Source of the DNA: Rotaria sordida
Taxonomy: Eukaryota; Rotifera; Eurotatoria; Philodinida; Philodinidae
Direction: 5' to 3'
Length of the DNA: 64,000 nucleotides
NCBI GenBank assembly: GCA_905250125.1
Contig: CAJNOL010000072.1
Coordinates: 186,001-250,000 of the forward strand
The translations under genes were made by a program, and so were the position numbers. Of this stretch, positions 25,084 to 36,363 are shown one piece after another (positions within the stretch are counted from its first letter, which is position 1; the number at the start of each line of letters is the position of its first letter). The notes under the pieces are model-generated. The model searched no databases, was not told where the DNA came from, and saw only the letters and a list, made by a program, of their open reading frames with translations.

Positions 25084-26438
25084 TCAAACATTAACTGCTT
25101 CTTTTTTTTGACGTTTAGTTTTAAGAATATTTTTAATAAAATATTCTCCAGCTCGATAAGATGATCTAACAAGTGGTCCACTTGCAACATAAAGAAATCC
25201 AATTGATTCACCATAATTTTTTAATTCTTCAAATACTTCTGGTCGAATAAATTCTTTAACTTTTAAATGTCGCCTTGTTGGTTGCATATATTGTCCTAAT
25301 GTTAAACAATCAACATTAGCATATGTACGTATTTGACGCATTGTTTCTCGAATTTGTTCATTTGTTTCACCTAAACCTAACATTAAAGAAGTTTTTGTTA
25401 TTAAATTTGGATTTAGTTCTTTTGCATAAATTAAAACATTTAATGATTGTTCAAAATTAGCACGATAATCACGAACATGTGATTGTAATTCTCTTACAGT
25501 TTCAACATTATGTGCATAAACATCTAAATTTGATTTAACAATTGTTTCAATACATTTTTTATCACCACGAAAATCTGGTGTTAAACATTCAATAAGTAAA
25601 TTTGGTTTTTGTCGTTTTATTGAACTTATTGTTTGTGCTATATGTGATGAACCTTGATCTGATAAATCATCACGATCAACAGATGTTAAAACAATATAAT
25701 CAATATCCCATGAACATATAGCTTTAGCTGTATTTTCTGGTTCATTTGGATCAGGTGGTGATGGTTTACGAGAAGTTTTAACTGAACAAAAACGGCAACC
25801 ACGAGTACATTCATCACCTAGCAACATAATTGTAGCTGTTGCTATACGATCTTCACCACCATTCCAACATTCACCTAGAGTTGAATTTTTATAAATTAAG
25901 AATTCTATTCTATAAAATGGTCAATTTAAAATAACTTAATATTATTATCTCTGAATCTTTTTTCTTTTTATATTTTATACTAACAAAACTGAAAATTTTA
26001 ACATTTACATATTTTTTAGAAATTTTTATTGAATTAGAAATTATATTTTTTCAATATTCTGATTTTGATTTATTAGAAATAATAGAATTTTTCTAACTAT
26101 TTTTTATTTTCAAGGTCAATGAATTGACAAAAAAATAATATATTCTCACCAATATTTGGACATTTAGCTTCAACACAAACTGTATTTAAATTTAATTTTG
26201 ACATTGTATTTTTTAATTTTGTAAAATTTTCTCCCATAGGTATTTCAGTTTTTAACCATGGTGGAATTCGAAGACGTTGTTCACCTTTACCTAATATTAA
26301 ATTACCCTGATAATCATTTGATTTTGGTTGTTTAAGAAAATATTCTAAATTAGGACCATTTTCAAAACGAGATTTTTCATGTAAATAACGATTAAAATAA
26401 AAATTTATTTGAGATTTTCGAAGAAAATGTTTCGTCAT
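25084..26438 (-). CDS. LIAS: Lipoyl synthase, mitochondrial
   Basis: Two exons, 26438-26150 and 25874-25084, joined inside the first cluster motif and giving 359 residues. The radical-SAM enzyme inserts two sulfurs into protein-bound octanoate to make lipoate for 2-oxoacid dehydrogenases and the glycine cleavage system. The auxiliary-cluster motif reads [12 protein letters not shown] (split by the intron after NIG), and the SAM-cluster motif CTRGCRFC. Downstream, [32 protein letters not shown] and the C-terminal RSSYRAGE (Ser ligand of the auxiliary cluster) are all present. The first about 25 residues are basic without acidic residues, fitting a mitochondrial presequence. The frame opens upstream only with a TTG, so the ATG at 26438 is taken as start. 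It is head-to-head with the SS18-like gene. Confidence 0.97.
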
Positions 26439-26586
26439 AATCAAAATTCGAAATTATCATAATATAATTATTAATCAATCGCATAGTAAAAAAAGATATA
26501 CGGCGTCATCTATATAATCTTATTGGTTGATTATTTTTTTTTTCGCTTGTTGTTTTTTTTCATTCATCAAAAACCTCACTTGTACT
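26439..26586. promoter_or_regulatory. Short divergent intergenic region, candidate bidirectional promoter
   Basis: Only 148 bp separate the start codons of lipoyl synthase (-) and the SS18-like gene (+), so both promoters and 5' UTRs must lie here or overlap the genes. The interval is AT-rich with a T-run near 26530-26560. No canonical TATA box can be singled out. Confidence 0.5.
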
Positions 26587-28299
26587 ATGTATACCCAACA
26601 ACAGTATCAAATGGGATCAGTATTCCAACAAAAATCTACTATACAAAAAGTAAATAAATTAATTTTTCTTTATAAAAATTTGAAATTGTTGTTTTCTTTT
26701 TGTTTTTAGTTACTTGATGATAATTCACAATTAATTTCATTAATTCTTGATTTACAATCTAAAGGAAAACAAATCGAATGTCTTGAGTAAGTTTTTCTTA
26801 TTTAAATAAAAAATATTTTTAATAAAAATATTTTTTGTTTTGATTTTTAGATATGAACGAACATTATATCGTAATTTAATTTATTTAATTCAATTCGATC
26901 CATCAACATCTCATCATCCAAATAATCTACCAGTATGTATATATTTTTTTAATTTATAGTTTAATATTTCTCTGTTAATTTTTAGCCACCAGATGCATTT
27001 ATTCAAACACAACAACAACCGTTGATAGTAAGAACTTCTTGAAATTTTCACGATAAATTTTTTATTTGAAATTATTTTTTTTTTTGAGAATGGAAATATG
27101 CCTCCACAAACTCAATCTGATCAAAGTAAACATTTCGAATTTAAGTGTTATTACTTATTTAGCTGAAATCAGTGACATTAAAGTTGGTGTTCAATTCTCT
27201 GATATGAGATAATATTAGAAGATGGAACACCTGCTAAATGAATACCATCAATATTATTATTTAAAGATTAAAAAAGTTGTTAGCATGATTCCTATGGGAT
27301 TAAAATGTGAAACACAATGTAGTTGCTGTTGATAATTAGATGGAAATTGTTTTATTCTATATATCTTGGGACATTTTTCTTCACCTTTCTTTTTATTTAA
27401 TACTCGAAAAGTGCAATAGGGAAGTAGTTAATATGTTGTTACGAATCGTTATTGAGGAGACGAGGGGGATTCAAATTTCTGCCCTATATACTTTAACACT
27501 CTCATTGGATGATGTATCACAATGAACTATTTTCTTGTTTGCTCAAAGTTTAAAGATGATGCGAGATCATCCAAAACGTTTTGTTGAAAAACTCACTAAA
27601 ATGATGATGCTTCAAGGCGAAAGATGCATGAATATGAAACCTTTTTAAAACGTTTTCTAATCTCCTCAGGAACTGTTTGATCATCTAACATTATATATTT
27701 ATCTTTAGTCTATAGAACACAAACAAATACTCTAAACCAAACTGCTCATCATTCCAATACAAGTTTATATCCTTTATCTACATCTACAAATTCATCAGTT
27801 GAACAACAACATTCGTCTAATTCATCAATTTCATCTCATTCAAATCCAGTAAATAAATCTACAATATCTCAACAACGATTACCATATTTACAACAAGGAC
27901 GTATTCTTAATAGTAATACAATGGATTCATCCTATTCACAATCTTATATTCCACAACAACATTCATATTCAATACAACAAAATGGTTATGGACAATATCC
28001 AATGTATCATCAGCAACAAAGTAGATTTAAATTTTTTTGTTTTCTTTTCTTCTTCATCTAAACTATTAAAAAACAAACATTTAGATCCGCCACTTCAATC
28101 AAATTCTTCAACTAATACACAAAATATTATTTCAAATCAACAAATTATGAATAATAATTATAATGAACAACAACAAAGATATTATCCACAACAAAATTAT
28201 CTTATGCAACAACAATGGCAAAATCAATCGCGTATGCCCATGCAACAACAACAACAGTATACATCGTCCTATCCACAACAAGTACCACCTCAAGCTTGA
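26587..28299 (+). CDS. SS18: SS18-like chromatin co-activator (SSXT domain, Gln-rich tail)
   Basis: Seven exons: 26587-26649, 26710-26786, 26851-26932, 26986-27027, 27089-27125, 27709-28020 and 28085-28299, giving 275 residues. Residues about 18-60 form the SNH/SSXT domain: IQKLLDDNSQLISLI, LQSKGKQIECLEYERTLYRNLIYLI. In animals this domain docks SS18 onto BRG1/BRM in BAF chromatin-remodelling complexes. The rest is rich in Gln, Asn, Ser, Tyr and Pro, like the QPGY activation domain of SS18, with poly-Gln patches near the end. Exon 5 is the least certain, chosen because it keeps phase between good splice signals. The 583 bp intron before exon 6 has no clear content. SS18L2 follows 298 bp downstream on the same strand. 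Confidence 0.88.
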
Positions 28300-28597
28300 T
28301 TTATTTCTTTCACTTTTCCTCTTTTTTTTTTATTTTTACAGTTTGAGTATTCTGAATGGTTATTTGTTATTCATAAATTTTGTTGTTTTTTTTTCTCTCC
28401 TGTGAAAGCTTGTAATGAATCTCATAACATATTCGATTCTAGTCACACACTTTTTTTTTTTCTTCTGTGTTTATTGATTACTCATTATATATGTGTGTGT
28501 GTCTGTATACAAACCAAACAAAAAACTTGATAACAGAAAGAAGAGTATTGTTATATATAAATAATAAAATATTGTTTCTTTTATTTTATATTTAGAA

Positions 28598-30679
28598 ATG
28601 TCAAAAATATTTTTAATTGATCCAGAAACAGGCAATAATTATCAAGGCGATGAACAAACAGTAACTAATGTAATAAACATAAAATGAAACTAATTAAAGT
28701 TTTCTTTTCTTTTTTTTTTTATTAATTATCATAAGACGGTAAAATTTTATTGAAGATTTGTTTTCAGAGTAGAATAATTATGTTAATTTGAATTTGTCTG
28801 ATTTGGTTTATTAAGAATGAAGAGAATTTATAGTTTACTCTAGGAAATATTTTACCATCAAGGATGACAAGCTTTTCTAGGTTATTAGTATATATTTATA
28901 ATGATTAGTTCATCATTACATCCATAACTTTAACTTCATTGTTTGGGAAGTGATGAAATGTGAAACAGTTCATTTATAAGAATAATGATGAAAGTTGAGT
29001 CAAAATGAATATTTTTTTTAGCGTGATAATATATTTTTATTAAACCTTTGTAATATAAGAGGATTTTAAAAACAATGAGATTTGTTTTTTTTTAAGAGTA
29101 AGTGTCTACGTTTATGAGGGAATCTGCTTTCAATTTCAATGATCTTTTTCGCCAATAGACATTACATAGTGTTGTAATAAAAACCCTCAAAAGGATTTAT
29201 GTTCTTATTGATATTTGACTTAGTTATCGAATTAAAAATATGTCTATTTTCTTTTTATGGAAGCTAGTCTAGTTGAGTTCTCTGTATACATAAAGTTTCA
29301 AATAAAAATACGAGCCTTCTGAAAATCTGGGGCTTTCGATAGTTTAGTCAAATATCAACAGGATTTCAAATCCTTTTTTACGGATTTTATTGGGATATAA
29401 TGTAATATTTATAGACAACAAAAATCATTAAAAACGAAAGGGCATATCTGAAGAGGTTCTGTTATTTCTCTTTCTTTTTTTGTACTTGCACTTTTATTTC
29501 TACTTTATGGCATGAAAGTAATAAAGTCAACAACTCAGATACATATGCATATATTATATTGTATTTCGATACTATGTTAGTTTATATATTAGATTTATTT
29601 ATCTGAAAGTAGTGCATAATGATGATGATGAGAGTATAAAAATATCTGATTTTACAATTATTCAATTTTTGAGTAAGGACATGACTCAATATTTCTTTTT
29701 TTGGAAGATTGAACATATATTTCTTATAGTCAATAAGGTTCACAAGTGATCACTCATCTTGTTACTAATTATCGATAAATCTAAAGCAAGGAATCAATCT
29801 GAGTCGAAAATTCGTCTCGTTCGATTGTTCATATATATAATATTAGTCTATGTTACATTATTGTATGTTATAATAAAATGCCTGGTCCTATGTTTATGAA
29901 GAGGTCGAGCAGTCAGGCAAGTAGAACGTTGAGTTAGATCGGTTGTTTGCTAAAATTTCATTGCTGATTATGAACAAAGTAGATAATTACTTGTAAATCT
30001 AACTGACTACAAAACAACATACTTACCTTTCGAAAAAAGAAATTTTTAGACACGCTTGCACTCAAAAACCGATATACTGTTATTCACTGCTTTACTCTAT
30101 ATTCTCATCATTATGAAAATGCATCTATTCGGAAATAAATAAAAAAAAGTAAACTAACCTAGTACCGAAATCAAACATAATATATACATATATGTATAAT
30201 TGACTCTATTCTCTATGTCATAATGTAAACACCAATCTACAGTAATACAAAAGAAATGATTGAAAAGGAACTTTGTTTCTATTATCAATTCTTAGATTAA
30301 TTATTTTTTTTCTTCTGACAAAAATTTCCTAATAATTAAGTCGCTCTATGATTTAAATAATGTTTTCTAATAAAACTATTGACACTTCATTATCATATTC
30401 TTTATTATCCATATTGTTATTTATTTGTATAGAAAAATTTTCTTGCAAAAATATTTTAATCGTATAATTTCAATTGAATTCTAATCTAATGCGTCGTTGT
30501 TTTTTTTTTTTTATTTTCATTTGTAGTTACTTCGAGAAAATGCAGCATTAATTCGAACAATAAAAGAATTACAAAATGAAGGAAATAATGATAATTTATT
30601 TGATTATATGAAACAATTACATCGAAATATCTTATGGCTTAGTTTACTAGCTGATGGGACATCAATAAAAAACAAATAG
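28598..30679 (+). CDS. SS18L2: SS18L2-like small SSXT-domain protein
   Basis: Two exons, 28598-28660 and 30527-30679, give 71 residues, close to the 77 of human SS18L2. The second exon is almost only the SSXT domain: LLRENAALIRTIKELQNEG, then MKQLHRNILWLSLLAD, ending soon after. It has no Gln-rich tail. The first exon is 63 nt and phase 0, exactly like exon 1 of the neighbouring SS18-like gene, and both second exons begin with TTACTT coding Leu-Leu, so the two genes share an ancestral intron. This gene lacks the second intron of its neighbour. SS18L2 proteins are presumed chromatin-associated, with an ill-defined role. A T-rich run ending TTTAG lies 3 bp before the ATG. The 1,866 bp intron is the longest in the window and holds inverted repeat J. 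Confidence 0.85.
29140..29450. repeat. Imperfect inverted repeat J in SS18L2 intron
   Basis: About 29140-29250 matches the reverse complement of about 29300-29450, with a loop of about 50 bp. Shared blocks: ttgatatttgact, aaaggattt and an attacat segment in mirrored order. Similarity is moderate. Confidence 0.65.
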
Positions 30680-30750
30680 TTAATATGTTTATTTATATAT
30701 ATGTATATGTATATGTATATAATATGCATATTTTTTTGATGAATAAAGCA

Positions 30751-31903
30751 TTACCAATTAGCTCCATTTCGATCACGATTAAAGCCTAAATAACTTTGAT
30801 TAAAGAGAAGAGACCAAACATTTGCATAACTTGGAATAATAATTTTATCTTCAACAAATTCAAGTTTTTCTTTATTTTGTGTTCGACGATATGCATTTAA
30901 AGCTTAAAAATAAACAAATTTTATTATGTGTGAAAAAAAAAGCCATCAATTTGGTTATTTTTTACCAGTATCAAGTGATTGAATAAATTCATCACAATTA
31001 TAATAAATCGTTTCACGTTCTTTATCATTATAAGCTAAATGATGTGATACGAATACATGTACATTAGTTTGAGCACCTGGATTCCAACGTGTCAAAAACG
31101 ATGGTTCATCTCCATGAATAATTTTAATTCCACCATATTGATATTCACTAAATAAAGGAAAACAAAAATAAAACTAAATCAATCATTGAATATTTAAAGA
31201 GAAAAATCTTTATTTACCCCATTAGAGATTTATTTGGATAAGAACATGGACCATATGTAACTGAAGTAATATCATCAAAACGAATTATTTGTGAATAAAT
31301 AATCCGTTCTCGTACAAAATTATAACGAACAATTAATATATGATTTTCCATAATTGTAACAATAACTTCACGATGTAAATTCCAATGATCAATACTATAT
31401 AGAAATAAATATATTGAAAAAGAATAATTATGATTTAGAAAAAAAAAAAAAGAGAAACTACATACTCAATTAATAACCATGATCGTTTCATAAGATTATC
31501 TCGAAATTCAGTTGTAAAATCAATATTAGGAAAAAATCCTTTTTGAATATTATAAAGTGCTTTTTCAAATCCTTGATTCTATATACAGACAAAAAAAAAT
31601 AGACAGATTCTTTAAGATATCATCATATAGTATAATTCAAATTACTCTATATGAGAAATATTTAGAAGCATGATAATCATGACATGAAACACGTCCGTCA
31701 AGGTTATTCACTGATGAACGACTTGTTGTTGAACGAGTTGTACGAGTTGATTGTGGTCGTTCTTGTCGATTGAATGGCATTGGCGGAAGAATATCATCAT
31801 CAAGAATATTTTCTGTTGGATCATTTGGATCAGATATATACGACGGATTGTTAATACTTAATTGTTCAATTGTTGTTATACTAGGTGTTGTGATAGTTGC
31901 CAT
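30751..31903 (-). CDS. TPRG1/TPRG1L (Mover) family protein, hSac2 domain
   Basis: Five exons (31903-31646, 31578-31466, 31394-31218, 31147-30966, 30902-30751), in phase, give 293 residues, near the family size. The first 80 residues are Ser/Thr/Pro-rich and probably disordered (LDDDILPPMPF). The rest is the hSac2-type domain: WLLIEDIDHWNLHRE, an ILIVRYNFVRE strand, ITSVTYG, PNKSL, then SFLTRWNPGAQTNV, the pattern seen in vertebrate TPRG1L. In vertebrates TPRG1L (Mover) is a synaptic-vesicle-associated cytoplasmic protein that modulates release probability; the invertebrate role is unknown. The gene converges with SS18L2, with 71 bp between stop codons, so their 3' UTRs likely overlap. Confidence 0.85.
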
Positions 31904-32859
31904 TGTTACGTTTATCAGAAAAAATTAAAAAAAGTCTACAGAATCAATGAGAATGAGTCGTATTTCTGTTAGGTAGAAAAAAAAAATTGCGAATAAATAA
32001 ATTGTTAATAAAGAAAAAAAAATGCGACGCAGAAAAACGATAGAAAGAGAGAAAGAGAGAGAGAATTTTTTTTTGTTTCTTCAATACTCAAATACGTTGA
32101 GTCAGACAAGGTTTTTCTTTTCTTTTTTCTGTTTGTCAGACAAAAATTGGTGACTGAAGCTATACGTCACCAATTCTATCTCATACAACAGGCACTTCCG
32201 TTACTTTGAAGTATTTAAGAATGAATCGTGTTACGACCTTTTTTTTTTATAGTAACAAGGAGTTTTTAAAATAAACAAATACGAAATATTTTATACAAAG
32301 TATAGAATACTGAGTGCTAAACCAAAACTTTCAATTCAATAGATCGATCAAGTCGACCTTGGTATTAAAACAATTCATTCTAACTAATAACATCATTATA
32401 AATCATTTCAATAGTCTTCATGTAGATCAACAACATTAATTCAATGTTGATTACATAAGATATTGACGCATTCACAAATTTTATTTGAATAAAATGACTA
32501 ATATACTTGTTTTTCTTTGCATAAAAATCATGCACAACTCATACTATTTATCGAACTATGTTATAAACTTATGTACTATAATGCTGTGAATGTAGGGTTT
32601 CTATTCCTGACTCGATAGTTATTAGTAATTACACATTGTTATAAAAATCAAAGTAAAGAAGACAACTATTATTTGTCAGAACTTTTTCTACATTAAAACA
32701 ATTAAAATACAAACGCTTTAGTGGATTAATATTCTAGAATGTGATCCATCATATCCACTTAATGAGAAAATATTAAACTCGTAAGGTGTCAATAAAACCC
32801 GAAATTTAAGCAACTTTTATTTTTCAATCATTTTATGTTTTTTGATAGAGCACATGGAG
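31904..32859. other. Intergenic upstream of the TPRG1-like gene
   Basis: Contains a short (GA)n-rich patch near 32040-32065 and otherwise AT-rich, featureless sequence. Confidence 0.5.
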
Positions 32860-33470
32860 CTAACGAGGGAACATATTTGAGTGTACCCACGCAAATATAG
32901 ATTTAAAACATTCTATCCTATAGGGTCACCCATGGATATTTCACATATGAATATCTTAACTGCTCTCGTTTAGGTCTGAGGATAAAAAGACATAACTTTT
33001 TCAGGTGTAGATCCTAGTCTGCTAATATGTATACCATAAAGTTTTTCTTTTTTTTTTTTGTAACTTCGCTAAAATTATCATTTCGTTCTTAGAAAACAAT
33101 TGTAGAAAATCAACAAGATTCGTTTTTTTCAAGCTATCTCTCTGTCAAAAATAGTAGTATNNNNNNNNNNATACTACTATTTTTGACAGAGAGATAGCTT
33201 GAAAAAAACGAATCTTGTTGATTTTCTACAATTGTTTTCTAAGAACGAAATGATAATTTTAGCGAAGTTACAAAAAAAAAGAAAAACTTTATGGTATACA
33301 TATTAGCAGACTAGGATCTACACCTGAAAAAGTTATGTCTTTTTATCCTCAGACCTAAACGAGAGCAGTTAAGATATTCATATGTGAAATATCCATGGGT
33401 GACCCTATAGGATAGAATGTTTTAAATCTATCTTTGTGTGGGTACACTCAAATATGTTCCCTCGTTAGTC
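32860..33470. repeat. Near-perfect palindrome F centred on a 10 N gap
   Basis: The left arm 32860-33160 is the reverse complement of the right arm 33171-33470 almost base for base. The only differences I see are a 12-versus-9 homopolymer (near 33048-33059 and 33272-33280) and two substitutions close to the outer ends. The ten N at 33161-33170 sit exactly in the centre. The arms stop matching abruptly outside. It may be a real recent inverted duplication, an allele folded back on itself, or an assembly join of a contig to its own complement. Confidence 0.95.
33161..33170. other. Assembly gap (10 N)
   Basis: Run of ten undetermined bases at the exact centre of palindrome F; true size unknown. 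Confidence 1.
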
Positions 33471-33478
33471 CCTATGAC

Positions 33479-35090
33479 AGCTAAACGTCTGAAAATTCTT
33501 CTACAGGTCATCCATGGATAATATAAGTCAAGGGTAGCATCAGCATCATAATCACTCGAGCTGGAATGGAGTTATAATAGGTAGTGTCCACGATCACTAT
33601 CAGTTTCGTAACTCAAGAACAGACAAGCTTTTCCAGTCGTTCAATCTCTCAGTTTGTAGTCCTGCATTATAGCTATTTCTGATATAAATTTTATCCAAGT
33701 TCATCAAGCTGTTGACTAACTAGACTATTTCTACTAAAAACATGGATATGCGCAACAAACCTTAGAATGCCATTGTACAGTCAATAACTCATTGATAGTT
33801 TGATGGATCAATCTGAAATTTTCAGAAGATGTTCCATCATGATTGTCTATTATTTTTTGAAAGCTTCAGAACCAAATGGTTTACTAAACGGAAATGACGC
33901 ATCAATGTCCATCACGAACTTGTCGAGACTCTGACGTCTCCATTGCTGAAGCAAATGATGTGATTTTATGAGCAATGAAGGATCACGAGTTCGGCTACAA
34001 TTTTATGCTGAAAGCTCGATAATTACTCATATATTAACCTAAGAACAAACCATAAATCCGTAAATCTTTTTTTTTTGCTATTTTTCTACCATATGGAACA
34101 ATCGTCTTCATTTGTCAAGACTTGGCTAAGAAAATCGTTTCGAATGGCTCGAAGTTCTTAGGGAAAAGTAAAGCCTAGCTGTTTTCGCCGAAGCATGCAA
34201 CATCAGGACTAGAATTGCTAACAATTATATTAAAACCTGCACCAGATAATCTAAACCACAGGAATGTCTAGTAATTGTTCTCTGATATCCTAAAAACATA
34301 ATCTTTCTATAATATCAAACAAACCGTATCTTTATATACTATAATTCGGTAATAAAATTCCCGCGCAGAACCGTATAGATGTCTAGAACAAGATAATTTA
34401 TTTTGTTCTATATAACTCTAAGGCCATCCAAAACAATTTTCGCAGCCAAATCTTAACAAATGAAGACGATTGCTCCATTTGGCAGAAAAATAGCAAAATG
34501 TAGATTTACTGATTTGTGGTTTGTTTTTAGGATAATATATGACGAATTATTGATCTTTCAGCATGAAAGTATGGCCGAACTCATGATCCTTCATTGCTTA
34601 AAAAAAATGTCATCATTTGCTTTAGTAATGGAGACTTCAGAGTCTTGACAAGTTCGTGATGGTCATCAGTGGGCTGCTTTTGTTTAGTAAAGCACTCGCT
34701 TCTGAAAACTTTCAGAAAACAATGGACAATCATGATGAAACATCTTCTGAAAGTTTCAGATTGATCCATGAAACTATCACTGACTTATTGACCTTTCAAT
34801 AGCATTCTATACTTTTCTGGTATATCCATGTTTTCTGTAGAATGATCTAATTCGTCAATAGCTTGATGAACTTTGATAAAATTTATATCAGAAATAGCTA
34901 TAATTTAGGGCTACAAAATGAGAGATTGAACGACTGGAAAAGTTTATCTGTTCTCGAGTTAAAAAATTTACAGTGATCGTAGACGCTTCCTATTATAAAC
35001 TCTGTTCTAGCTTGAGCGAGTTTGGCGCTGATGTTACTGCTGAATTACATTGTCTGTAGACTACCTGCAGAAGAATTTTCAGACGTTTAG
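33479..35090. repeat. Long imperfect inverted repeat G (arms about 670 bp)
   Basis: About 33479-34155 matches the reverse complement of about 34420-35090 along its whole length, with perhaps 80% identity by eye, and a spacer of about 270 bp. Checkable blocks: agctaaacgtctgaaaattc at the left edge and its complement near 35070-35095; caatcgtcttcatttgt near 34100 and its complement near 34460; and a mirrored tttctgatataaatttta near 33675 and 34880. The left edge starts 8 bp after palindrome F. No coding capacity or terminal transposon motif is visible. Confidence 0.9.
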
Positions 35091-36363
35091 CTCTCCTAGG
35101 AACTAAGATCCGAGGAGGATGGATACTTTTGGCTAGTAGTGTATTTAAAAAATAACAATCGAAGATCGGGAACATTTTCCTAAGAAGGTTGTCTCAAGAA
35201 CGAAATGTGAAGGGCATTTCTTACGAGTACACTTTACAATGTTTTCAATCTATTCAATGTTGATTTACATGTCGATTGAGTACATCAAAGCAATTTTGTA
35301 AATTTTTTTTTGCTTATGGTTTGTCACAACTATTGATTTTATTATACACTCAGGTAGAGAATATTTTTTAAATTAACATATTTCAAATTAGAGCAATTAT
35401 TTCCATATAAATATCCATAAAAAAATAAAAAAAAGCAGAACAATAATGTATTTATCATTGACAAGTTGACACATAAAAACACTAAAAAGTGTCTCAATTT
35501 TCATCGTGTATTTTATTCCCCTTTTTACCTCTTCATACGAGCTATATTCAAATCATCATCTATGCCATGAGTAACTGTGACGTGTATAAGTGCGAAGAAG
35601 AAAAATAAAGACAAAGTTTACTCATAATTTTTTCCTGTGTATATGCTATAGCATAATATAATATATCGATCATTCTACAGTTGACTTTTGCGCAATAGAC
35701 AAAAATAAGAGAAAAGATATTTGATGTTTTCATCAATATCGATAGCAAGTATCTTTACAATGATAATAAATAAATTTATACAAATGATAGTAACCAATCA
35801 ATTATGAATCTCTAGTTATTTTTTTTCCGATAGCCTCGACCTGTATGCTTTTTCTGTCAGCTATAGAACATACATTATGTTGATTGCTTGTTTTTTTGTT
35901 CGAATTCTGTCTTTTGTAAAATAAAAGATTTGTCGAGAGCTTTCTCAACATCGTTTAATCGACGATGGATCTGCAATTAAGAGATTCTAAGAAAGATCTC
36001 AACAAACAAATCTCTTTATTTACAATAGACAGACTTTTAACACAATAACTGATCAGCATTATACTTCTACTATAACAGATACAGAAATCATACTTTTCTG
36101 ATATATGGTTGATATGACACAAAGAAAAGACAATCTAATAATCAGAATATCTCAACTTCGGTCGAAAAGAAAAATGTCAAAAGATATAAATGTTGAAAAT
36201 GATAGTGTATAGCAGGAGAAATCTTCCTCAACCTTACCGTCACTCTTACATTTCTCGCTTTTGTTTTTGATCAAAGTATAATATATCTGATATCGTGCAA
36301 TGCAAGTAAATATACATTAACAATTTTATAGATCTATTCATTTTTTAAAAAGAAAACTCAGTA
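35091..36363. other. Intergenic upstream of the multicopper oxidase
   Basis: AT-rich, with no supported gene. It presumably includes the promoter and 5' UTR of the oxidase. Confidence 0.5.

Noticed and set aside
26439-26444. Two extra residues at the start of lipoyl synthase
   Set aside because: The upstream codon is TTG; the first ATG is at 26438.
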